From Bacteroidota bacterium (lineage in GTDB: Bacteria > Bacteroidota > Bacteroidia > Chitinophagales > Chitinophagaceae), in NCBI GenBank assembly GCA_023390215.1, contig JAEWDG010000204.1, positions 1 through 5,781 on the forward strand: a stretch of 5,781 nucleotides of DNA, read 5' to 3'. A program made the position numbers and the translations under genes. How positions within the stretch are numbered: the stretch's first letter is position 1; every line of letters starts with the position of its first letter. Under the pieces are notes generated by a model. That model was not told where the DNA came from, ran no database searches, and saw nothing but the letters and a program-made list of their open reading frames with translations. Shown here piece after piece: positions 1 to 5,360 of the stretch.

Positions 1-153
1 GCGCACGATGGTATGGTGAGGGTTTTCCTGCCAACAGGTACTGCAGATCTGGGTGCGATCAATGCATTTTGTTTTTCGAAAGGGGTCACACTGAATCATC
101 TGCATCTAAAAAAGAAAAGCCTCGAAACCAAATTCTTCGAACTCACAAACTAA
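1..153 (+). CDS. ABC transporter ATP-binding protein, C-terminal fragment
   Basis: This is the 3' end of a gene that begins before the window: 50 codons are open in frame 1 and end at TAA 151-153. The visible tail runs from AHDGMVRVF through TLNHLHLKKKSLETKFFELTN. In Bacteroidota, ATPase subunits of ABC-2 type exporters commonly end with a 'L.HL..KKKSLE..F.ELT' segment, which is the main basis for the call. The Walker A, signature and Walker B motifs lie upstream and cannot be checked. The gene stops 5 bases before the ABC-2 permease at 159, as expected for a two-gene exporter operon. The ATPase would act on the cytoplasmic face of the inner membrane and power that permease. The substrate is unknown. 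The family call is fairly safe because of the neighbour, but rests on the tail only. Confidence 0.8.
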   Translation, partial: AHDGMVRVFLPTGTADLGAINAFCFSKGVTLNHLHLKKKSLETKFFELTN

Positions 154-158
154 GATAA

Positions 159-983
159 ATGAAAGAGCTCCTAAAAACAGAGTGGCTTAAAATAAAGAAT
201 TATAATGCTTTTATCATACTCGCTTCCCTGTTTGTATTGGGTGTATTCACGGCAAATTATATCGTGTACACGTTCACGAAAGAAGTAGTGAATAATGCGA
301 ACACCGCCGGGTTAATGTCTACGTTTTCACCTTACAACTTTGATAAAACCTGGCAAACAACCAGCTATGCCACCGGGTTTCTATTGATTCTCCCTGCGTT
401 GCTTTTGATTATTCTTACCACAAACGAATATACCTACAGAACAAACCGGCAAAACATTATTGATGGCTGGAGCAGAGAGGAGTTTATACATGTCAAACTC
501 ATGATGGCGCTGATTTTTGCAATTGTCACCACGTTGCTGGTAATTTTATCTGCGCTCATCTTTGGATTTGCGTCCGGCACATCATTTTCCCTCGAAGGTT
601 TTTCCCACGTGGGCTTTTTCTTCGTGAAAGCCCTTTCCTATAATCTTCTGGCGATCCTGATCAGCGTATGGATCAAGCGGACGGGTTTTGCCATTGGCCT
701 GTATTTTATCTACCTCGGTGCGGAAAATATCATCTCCCAGCTTCTCGATGTTTGGAGCGTGAAGATCAGGAAAGACCATGGTATCGACCTGGGAAGTATG
801 GGCGATTATCTGCCCATGAATGCATCCGACGGGTTGCTGACTTTTCCGGAAAATCCCATGAAAGCAGTGGCAAGATCTGTGATGCCTACGGATTATACCT
901 GGCTTGTTATGGTTCTCGCGGCTGTTTATCTTTTCTTATTCTTCCATTTCGCTCGCAGGCATGTTAAAATATCCGACCTGTAA
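159..983 (+). CDS. ABC-2 type transporter permease subunit
   Basis: This is a 274-residue integral membrane protein, a normal length for the membrane subunit of an ABC-2 exporter. Hydrophobic segments likely to span the membrane lie near residues 16-37, 70-88, 112-138, 151-171, 174-192 and 245-264. The order is typical: a short basic N-terminus (MKELLKTEWLKIKNY), one helix, a periplasmic loop of about 30 residues, then the rest. Residues 89-113, with NEYTYRTNRQNIIDGWSRE followed by HVK, match the conserved cytoplasmic stretch between helices 2 and 3 ('E...RT.RQNIIDG.SR..F...K') that is thought to contact the ATPase. The ATG at 159 follows the ATPase stop (TAA 151-153) by 5 bases, so the pair is co-transcribed and possibly translationally coupled. 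The exported substrate cannot be deduced. The last 48 bases overlap the 3' end of the opposite-strand gene at 936-1934. Confidence 0.92.
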   Translation: MKELLKTEWLKIKNYNAFIILASLFVLGVFTANYIVYTFTKEVVNNANTAGLMSTFSPYNFDKTWQTTSYATGFLLILPALLLIILTTNEYTYRTNRQNIIDGWSREEFIHVKLMMALIFAIVTTLLVILSALIFGFASGTSFSLEGFSHVGFFFVKALSYNLLAILISVWIKRTGFAIGLYFIYLGAENIISQLLDVWSVKIRKDHGIDLGSMGDYLPMNASDGLLTFPENPMKAVARSVMPTDYTWLVMVLAAVYLFLFFHFARRHVKISDL

Positions 984-1934
984 ACGGTTTGCTTTGGTGA
1001 GGTCATAAAGGCAGTCGTCGATAAAACCAAATTTGAATACGAAGCCAAGTTCGCGGCTTAGAAAATTGCTAACGGTGGTGCTTTTCAATATTTCTGAAGC
1101 GCCTTCTCCTTTTATTATTTTTAATATGAAACCCGGGACATTGATCAGCATATATTTCTTCTTCAATTTTTTGCCCAGCCTTAACATAAATTCATAAAGC
1201 GTGAGTGGAAGGTTGGCAACCGCATTTACCGGGCCTTTGATCTCAGGATTATGCATGAGGTGGATATACAACCTGCAGAGATCGGCAATATGGATCCAGC
1301 TTAACCGCTGATTACCGCTACCGGGTATAGGTACCAGTTTATATTTAAACAATTTTTTCAACTCCGGAAACGCGCCGCCATCGCGGCTTAACACTATTCC
1401 TGTCCGCACAAGGCAGGTGCGTATATATTCCCTTTTTGGCTGTAACAGCGTTTGTTCCCATTCGTAGCAGAGTTCACCCAGGAAGTCTTTTGCATGCGGA
1501 TCATTTTCCATGAATTGATTACGGAGGTCTTTATCCGGTCCATAATAACCAATAGCCGATGCGCCGATCAGAGCCCTGGTCTTTATGGGGCCTGCATTTA
1601 ATGTGTCGATCAAAAACTGTGAGCTGAGAACGCGGCTGTCGCGGATTTCTTTTTTATATTTTTTTGTCCAGCGATGATCCATCACACCTGCCCCCGCAAG
1701 ATGAATTATATAGTCGCAACTTCTTAAAAGATTGCCATCAATTATCTTATTTTCCCAGTCCCAGTGTGAGTATGTAACATCGGGATGATCTGAAATCCTG
1801 TTTTTTGAACGGGTAAAGATGATGATCTGGTAACGGAAATCATGCAGCATTTTGATCAGCGTTTCCCCGATCAACCCTGTGCCCCCTGTAATTCCAATTT
1901 TCTTGAATGCGTAAAATTCTTTCTCGTGGTCCAT
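936..1934 (-). CDS. TIGR01777/YfcH-type NAD(P)-dependent epimerase/dehydratase family protein
   Basis: This is a 332-residue extended SDR enzyme of the TIGR01777 family (E. coli YfcH, human SDR39U1). The nucleotide-binding loop GGTGLIG is at residues 17-23 after strand KKIGIT. Other family marks are HLAGAGV (78-84) followed by RW and KKEIRDSRV (94-102), GASAIGYYG (124-132), RTGIVLSRDGG (177-187), and GSGNQRLSWIHIADL (205-219). Residues about 264-312 (NVPGFILKIIKGEGASEIL... GFVFKFGFIDDCLYDL) fit the C-terminal DUF1731 domain. The protein should be cytoplasmic and bind NAD(P)H. Its reaction is unknown, and the old 'cell division inhibitor SulA' label used in some databases has no support here. 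The family normally ends near the DUF1731 helix; here about 20 further residues (TKANRLQVGYFNMPASEMEE) are read from DNA overlapping the permease gene. The ATG at 1934 is the only start that keeps the whole Rossmann motif. It is transcribed away from the secreted-protein gene at 2010. Confidence 0.93.
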   Translation of the reverse strand: MDHEKEFYAFKKIGITGGTGLIGETLIKMLHDFRYQIIIFTRSKNRISDHPDVTYSHWDWENKIIDGNLLRSCDYIIHLAGAGVMDHRWTKKYKKEIRDSRVLSSQFLIDTLNAGPIKTRALIGASAIGYYGPDKDLRNQFMENDPHAKDFLGELCYEWEQTLLQPKREYIRTCLVRTGIVLSRDGGAFPELKKLFKYKLVPIPGSGNQRLSWIHIADLCRLYIHLMHNPEIKGPVNAVANLPLTLYEFMLRLGKKLKKKYMLINVPGFILKIIKGEGASEILKSTTVSNFLSRELGFVFKFGFIDDCLYDLTKANRLQVGYFNMPASEMEE

Positions 1935-1938
1935 TTGT

Positions 1939-1946
1939 TAAAATTA
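1939..1946 (-). promoter_or_regulatory. Possible -7 promoter box before the SDR gene (TAATTTTA)
   Basis: On the minus strand TAATTTTA matches the Bacteroidota -7 consensus TAnnTTTG in all fixed bases but the last. It starts 12 bases before the ATG of the SDR gene, so a transcript would begin almost at the start codon. I see no good -33 TTTG at the usual distance. This is AT-rich DNA in which a seven-of-eight-position match is not rare, so the call is weak. Confidence 0.3.
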
Positions 1947-1982
1947 GAAACTGCTGTGATTTCCTGTTCGGTGTTTAAATCG

Positions 1983-1990
1983 TAAATTTC
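1983..1990 (+). promoter_or_regulatory. Possible -7 promoter box before the secreted-protein gene (TAAATTTC)
   Basis: TAAATTTC matches TAnnTTTG except for the final base. It begins 27 bases before the ATG at 2010, the same spacing seen for the exact boxes before purQ (25) and the DsbD-like gene (27), which gives it some support. The 75-base gap between the divergent genes (1935-2009) must hold both promoters. No clear -33 element and no Shine-Dalgarno sequence are visible. Confidence 0.35.
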
Positions 1991-2009
1991 AGAGTAATTT
2001 CTTCTCATC

Positions 2010-3524
2010 ATGCGTGTAATTTCCCCTTTTTTCATTCTGATTTCAATTTTTTTTGGTTCCCCGGCTATTTCCCAGCAAATCAGCTTTTCAGAGATCAGGA
2101 ATGAAGAAAACAAGGATATGAGCTTTGAAGTGCTGGGGAAAATCGGCGCTAACTATGTTGTTTACAAAAATATCCGCTGGAAACACGTATTGACATTTTA
2201 CGATAAAGACATGCGGATCGTCAAGAATCACCGCATTGATTTCGTTCCCGATCGCACGTATAATATAGATATCGTAGCCACAGCAATGGATTTTTTAATG
2301 GTTTATCAATACCAGAAGAACAACATTGTGTATTGCAGGGCTGTAAAACTGGATTCTTTAGGTGAAAAAATAGGCGAACCCGTCACCATAGATACTACAC
2401 GTTTAGCCATACTCAGCGAGAACAAAATCTACAATATGGTTTCAAGCCAGGATAAAAAGCACGTTATGGTTTATAAAATGTACAAAAGCCATGGCCAGTT
2501 GAACGTGGTGACCAAAACCTTTGACGATATGCTTTCGCTTACCGACAGTACGAGGGATCTGTATGATTACAACGAAAGAAAAGATATTTATTCCGATCTC
2601 TCCCTTGCCAATGACGGAGGAATATTCTATAGTCGCAGCATAAAAAAGTCAGCCCGCGATGAAATTGCTGAACTCATGGTAGTCGCGAAAATTCCCGGGC
2701 AACCTTCGTTCCAAATACCGGTGAATCTGCAGGATCGTTACCTCATCGATGTGGTAGGTAAATATGATAACCTGAACAATCAATATCTCCTGAATTCCCT
2801 TTACAAAGTAGAAACAAATGGCAGGATCAAAGGACTTTTCTCTGCCGTTGTAAATGCTCAGGATCCCCAGCGCATGCTAACTGCTTTTAATGAATTTCCG
2901 GATAGCCTGAGGGGAGATATCGCCAGCTCAGGACAGGCAAGGTTTGCTTTCGATGACCTGAATCTCGAAGACGCAGTCATTAAGAAAGACGGGGGTTTTG
3001 TACTTTTTGCCGAAGATCAGTCAACGCAAACCCGGGACGGGAACCCATATTATAACCGCTATTATTCGCCCTATTCGCTTTATAATAATTATTATCTCTA
3101 TAACCCGGGTTATTATAATTATTACAGACCCTACGGTTATGGAAGTCCATATTACCAGACCAGTGTCCGGTATTATTACAACGAGATTCTTATTTTAAGT
3201 GTAGATAAAGATTTGAAAGCGCAATGGAACAGTGTTATTCCGAAACAGCAGGTAGACGATGATACTGACAATTATTTGTCATTTTCCACTATGAACACCG
3301 GGGGAGAGATACATTTTATCTATGTACAGAAAGATAATAACCGCCAGGTGCTGAGCAATGATGGCTTGTTTCCGGGGGGCCAGATGAAGCGCTATCCTAC
3401 ACTAAAAAGCAGGGAACGCGGTTATGAATTCATGCCCAGGTTTGCAAAACAGGTGGAGTACAATGTTATGATTATCCCCTGCATGTACCGGAATAATATC
3501 GCATTTGCGCGGGTTGTATTTTAA
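2010..3524 (+). CDS. Secreted protein of unknown function, possible beta-propeller with Tyr-rich insert
   Basis: I do not recognise a named family for this 504-residue protein. Residues 1-21 form a signal peptide: MR, a hydrophobic core VISPFFILISIFFGSPA, and a likely cleavage in AIS|QQ. There is no lipobox cysteine, so a periplasmic or exported soluble protein is likely. The mature part has recurring blocks of about 45-65 residues, each with a hydrophobic/aromatic strand, a charged turn and another strand ending near Asp: for example 48-79, 94-129, 151-180, 204-239, 258-285, 328-411, 433-460 and 474-504. This resembles propeller blades, but that is inference. DGGFVLFAED (327-336) and YYYNEILILSVDKDLKAQW (388-406) look like the two halves of one blade, separated by a Tyr/Asn/Pro/Gly-rich insert. 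ATG 2010 is chosen because it gives the signal peptide. The gene is followed after 37 bases by the membrane-protein gene at 3562. Confidence 0.85.
   Translation: MRVISPFFILISIFFGSPAISQQISFSEIRNEENKDMSFEVLGKIGANYVVYKNIRWKHVLTFYDKDMRIVKNHRIDFVPDRTYNIDIVATAMDFLMVYQYQKNNIVYCRAVKLDSLGEKIGEPVTIDTTRLAILSENKIYNMVSSQDKKHVMVYKMYKSHGQLNVVTKTFDDMLSLTDSTRDLYDYNERKDIYSDLSLANDGGIFYSRSIKKSARDEIAELMVVAKIPGQPSFQIPVNLQDRYLIDVVGKYDNLNNQYLLNSLYKVETNGRIKGLFSAVVNAQDPQRMLTAFNEFPDSLRGDIASSGQARFAFDDLNLEDAVIKKDGGFVLFAEDQSTQTRDGNPYYNRYYSPYSLYNNYYLYNPGYYNYYRPYGYGSPYYQTSVRYYYNEILILSVDKDLKAQWNSVIPKQQVDDDTDNYLSFSTMNTGGEIHFIYVQKDNNRQVLSNDGLFPGGQMKRYPTLKSRERGYEFMPRFAKQVEYNVMIIPCMYRNNIAFARVVF
3042..3182 (+). repeat. Tyr/Asn-rich low-complexity coding segment
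   Basis: Codons 345-391 of the secreted protein contain 20 tyrosines in 47 residues, mostly as YY or YYY pairs spaced 2-5 residues apart with Asn, Pro, Gly, Arg and Ser (for example NPYYNRYYSPY, YNPGYYNYYRPYGYG). The DNA is correspondingly rich in TAT/TAC/AAT/AAC codons and holds two adjacent perfect 14-base palindromes, ATAATAATTATTAT at 3082-3095 and ATAACCCGGGTTAT at 3100-3113. The composition differs sharply from the rest of the gene, but the reading frame is kept throughout. Confidence 0.85.
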
Positions 3525-3549
3525 TATCGGCGGCTACAAAAATTGAAGG

Positions 3550-3557
3550 TATTTTTG
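3550..3557 (+). promoter_or_regulatory. Probable -7 promoter box before the DUF6427-like gene (TATTTTTG)
   Basis: TATTTTTG matches the Bacteroidota sigma-70 -7 consensus TAnnTTTG at every fixed position. It starts 12 bases before the GTG start at 3562, so transcription would begin at or within a base or two of that codon, giving a leaderless or nearly leaderless message. No -33 TTTG is visible at the usual 19-21-base spacing. Read-through from the gene at 2010 is an alternative. Confidence 0.45.
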
Positions 3558-3561
3558 TTTC

Positions 3562-4539
3562 GTGACAGGCGTTTTTCGGGCCAACAATCCCTATAATAAT
3601 TTTTTACTTTTTCTTTATGCCCTTGTGCTGAAGTTTCCCATGTTTTTGGGAAACACCGACCCTGTAAGCAGTTCGGTCGATGGGTTTATGTATGAAGCGC
3701 TTTTAAGAAAAATTGAAAAATTCACTGTATTCCCCGCCGGTGCCCTGCTTGCATTTCTGCTCGTGCTTTCCCAGGCTTTGCTCCTGAACGCCCTGGTTAA
3801 CAGGTATCGCATGATGCAAAAAAGCAATTACCTCACGGGAATGAGTTACCTGCTGATCAGCAGCCTTTTTGTGGAATGGTTCAGGCTTAGTTCTGTAATG
3901 ATCGTAAGCTCTTTAATCATTTGGGCCTTATCTAAACTATCCGATATACATATCAACCCGAATCCCCGCACAACGATTTTTAACATCGGTATGCTTGTGG
4001 GGATCTCCGGCTTTTTTTATTATCCGGCCTTTCTTTTCCTGATCTTGGTTTTCTTCGGACTTGCATTGAGTCGGCCTTTTCGCTTTCAGGAGTGGTTGCT
4101 TGCGCTGCTTGGCCTCATCGCACCTTATTACTTCCTGCTTGCCATATTGTTTCTGCGGGGCCGGCTTGATCTGCCTGCCCTTCCTGCCTTATCCTTCAAT
4201 TTGCCTGTTATCGAAAACAAAAACTTCGTTTTACTGGCTGTGATACTGGTCACGGTGCTTACCCTTGCCGGTATCTATTTTGTAAATCAGAATATGCGCA
4301 GGCAGGTAGTACAAACAAGAAAGAACTGGAACCTTATATTCTTCTATCTTGTTTTGGCAATTTTTCTTGGATTTTTTAATCCTGCTCATGCCTTCGGGTA
4401 TTTTTTCCTGGCAGCAGTTCCATTGGCAATGATCGCGGGTGCCGCTTTTCTTTACCCTGAAAAACGATGGTTCAGGATCACCCTTCACTGGAGTATGGCC
4501 GCAATTGCACTGTTGACAGCTTATTACCTCCGTAAATAA
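3562..4539 (+). CDS. Polytopic membrane protein, DUF6427-like
   Basis: This is a 325-residue, strongly hydrophobic protein with roughly eight to ten membrane segments, near residues 12-29, 57-79, 94-122, 137-156, 153-170, 177-198, 221-241, 257-273, 278-297 and 306-322. The N-terminus (TGVFRANNPYNNFLLFLYALVLKFP) and the overall build resemble the Bacteroidota-restricted DUF6427 family, whose function is unknown. I recognise this from general family appearance, so the domain label is moderate and the membrane nature is certain. Short loops, FRLS at 107-110 and PNPRTT at 133-138 are typical of its helix connections. No enzyme motif is evident. The start is GTG: an in-frame stop (TGA 3544-3546) lies just upstream, and the first internal ATG (residue 27) would remove the conserved-looking FRANNP segment and first helix. 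The gene lies 34 bases upstream of purQ, but no functional tie to purine synthesis is evident. Confidence 0.82.
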   Translation: MTGVFRANNPYNNFLLFLYALVLKFPMFLGNTDPVSSSVDGFMYEALLRKIEKFTVFPAGALLAFLLVLSQALLLNALVNRYRMMQKSNYLTGMSYLLISSLFVEWFRLSSVMIVSSLIIWALSKLSDIHINPNPRTTIFNIGMLVGISGFFYYPAFLFLILVFFGLALSRPFRFQEWLLALLGLIAPYYFLLAILFLRGRLDLPALPALSFNLPVIENKNFVLLAVILVTVLTLAGIYFVNQNMRRQVVQTRKNWNLIFFYLVLAIFLGFFNPAHAFGYFFLAAVPLAMIAGAAFLYPEKRWFRITLHWSMAAIALLTAYYLRK

Positions 4540-4548
4540 GTGATTAGC

Positions 4549-4556
4549 TAATTTTG
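4549..4556 (+). promoter_or_regulatory. Probable -7 promoter box of purQ (TAATTTTG)
   Basis: TAATTTTG is an exact match to TAnnTTTG in the 34-base gap before purQ, starting 25 bases before the ATG at 4574. A transcript would start near 4561 and carry a leader of about 13 bases. A -33 TTTG is not visible at the normal distance; TTG at 4513-4515 is too far upstream. It suggests purQ can be transcribed apart from the membrane-protein gene before it. Confidence 0.5.
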
Positions 4557-4573
4557 TGACATAATAATAGCTT

Positions 4574-5248
4574 ATGAAGTTTGGCGTAGTAGTATTTCCC
4601 GGTTCGAATTGTGATCGCGACATGATTGGCGCTTTGCGTGATAATCTTGGACAGGAGGTGATTGAGCTCTGGCATAAGGATAAAGACCTTGATATGTTTG
4701 GCGAAGATGATTGTATTGTTCTGCCCGGGGGCTTCAGTTATGGCGATTATCTCCGCTGCGGGGCTATTGCACGTTTCAGTCCCATGATGCAATCCGTGAT
4801 CGGTTTCGCGAATAAAGGAGGAAAAGTACTTGGGGTCTGCAACGGTTTCCAGATTTTATGTGAATCAGGGCTGCTTCCGGGCGTTTTGCTTCGAAATCAG
4901 CAACAACAGTTTATTTGCAGGAATGTTTATTTGAAACATGCAAATGCCGCCCACTCCGAAATACTGAGAATCCCGATTGCCCATGGCGAAGGACGATATT
5001 ATGCTGATGAAAAGACCATTACTTCTTTAAAAGAAAACAATCAGATCATTTTCCGCTATTGCAACGCTGAAGGGGAAGCAACGGAAGATGCAAACCCTAA
5101 TGGAGCACTGGAAAACATCGCTGGAATTTCTAACATAAATGGAAACGTGATCGGCATGATGCCACATCCGGAAAGAGCCTGTGATCCACATCTTGATAAC
5201 CTGGACGGAAAAACGGTATTCCAAAAATTGTATGGTATATTAAACTGA
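4574..5248 (+). CDS. purQ: Phosphoribosylformylglycinamidine synthase, glutaminase subunit PurQ
   Basis: PurQ is the class I glutamine amidotransferase subunit of FGAM synthase. It hydrolyses glutamine and passes ammonia to PurL, which converts FGAR to FGAM in the fourth step of de novo purine synthesis; the complex is cytoplasmic and also needs PurS. The 224-residue length is normal for PurQ (about 220-230). The N-terminus is [16 protein letters not shown], which is highly characteristic, followed by [19 protein letters not shown] (49-67). The nucleophile elbow GVCNGFQIL (87-95) carries catalytic Cys89, and MMPHPERA (195-202) supplies His198 and Glu200, completing the triad. PIAHGEGRY (134-142) is also typical. 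All key residues are intact. ATG 4574 gives the standard N-terminus. No purL, purS or other pur gene is in the window, so this copy is separated from its partners here, at least over the DNA visible. Confidence 0.98.
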   Translation: MKFGVVVFPGSNCDRDMIGALRDNLGQEVIELWHKDKDLDMFGEDDCIVLPGGFSYGDYLRCGAIARFSPMMQSVIGFANKGGKVLGVCNGFQILCESGLLPGVLLRNQQQQFICRNVYLKHANAAHSEILRIPIAHGEGRYYADEKTITSLKENNQIIFRYCNAEGEATEDANPNGALENIAGISNINGNVIGMMPHPERACDPHLDNLDGKTVFQKLYGILN

Positions 5249-5269
5249 TATGCTAAATTTCAGAATGCA

Positions 5270-5281
5270 GTTAGATCTAAC
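5270..5281. repeat. 12-base perfect palindrome GTTAGATCTAAC
   Basis: GTTAGATCTAAC lies 21 bases after the purQ stop and 80 bases before the DsbD-like start. It has no loop and no following T-run, so it is a poor terminator; a dimeric-protein binding site is possible but unproven. A chance palindrome cannot be excluded. Confidence 0.4.
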
Positions 5282-5296
5282 AATCCGATGTATATA

Positions 5297-5312
5297 TTAA
5301 CATAGTTTAACA
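5297..5312 (+). repeat. Direct repeat TTAACA x2, 10-base period
   Basis: TTAACA occurs at 5297-5302 and again at 5307-5312, exactly one DNA helical turn apart (start to start 10 bases), ending 21 bases before the -7 box at 5334. This is the normal position for a -33 element or for an activator touching the polymerase. The region has no other good -33 sequence, so activator-dependent transcription is a reasonable inference. Confidence 0.4.
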
Positions 5313-5324
5313 GGCAAAGGCCTG
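5311..5324 (+). other. Small inverted repeat CAGGC-aaag-GCCTG
   Basis: A perfect 5-base stem (5311-5315 with 5320-5324) around a 4-base loop lies between purQ and the next gene. It lacks a downstream T-run, and a stem this short is weak as a terminator. It overlaps the spacer between the TTAACA repeats and the -7 box, so an operator or chance are alternatives. Confidence 0.25.
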
Positions 5325-5333
5325 AATCGCTTC

Positions 5334-5341
5334 TAATTTTG
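5334..5341 (+). promoter_or_regulatory. Probable -7 promoter box of the DsbD-like gene (TAATTTTG)
   Basis: TAATTTTG is an exact TAnnTTTG match, starting 27 bases before the chosen ATG at 5361. The predicted transcript starts near 5346, leaving about 15 leader bases, which favours ATG 5361 over ATG 5352. Upstream TTAACA repeats occupy the -33 area. Confidence 0.55.
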
Positions 5342-5360
5342 CATCACTAATATGGAATTA

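Noticed and set aside
668..967. 99-codon plus-strand open frame within the permease gene
   Set aside because: It lies wholly inside a clear ABC-2 permease in another frame and shows no family resemblance.
1871..2113. Minus-strand 80-codon open frame spanning the divergent promoter region
   Set aside because: It overlaps both the SDR N-terminus and the signal-peptide region of the gene at 2010, with no recognisable domain.
3042..3182. Tandem-repeat array or CRISPR-like structure in the AT-rich segment
   Set aside because: There is no fixed repeat unit or spacer; the pattern is explained by Tyr and Asn codons in an open frame.
2998..3198. Isoleucine-rich 66-codon open frame on the plus strand inside the secreted-protein gene
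   Set aside because: It is a +1-type shadow of the Tyr-rich codons (TAT/TAC runs read as ATT/ATA); the main frame has a signal peptide and continuous strand pattern.
4231..4792. Minus-strand open frames (130 and 82 codons) across the DUF6427-like gene end and purQ start
   Set aside because: They are antisense to a membrane protein and to unmistakable purQ, and their compositions look random.
5311..5341. Intrinsic terminator after purQ formed by CAGGC/GCCTG and the following TAATTTT
   Set aside because: The stem has only 5 pairs, the T-rich stretch starts 9 bases after it, and those T's belong to an exact -7 promoter box.
5352..5360. Alternative upstream ATG for the DsbD-like gene (MEL before MKKF)
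   Set aside because: It would put a Glu before the basic signal-peptide start and leave only about 6 leader bases after the predicted transcription start; ATG 5361 fits better, though 5352 is not excluded.
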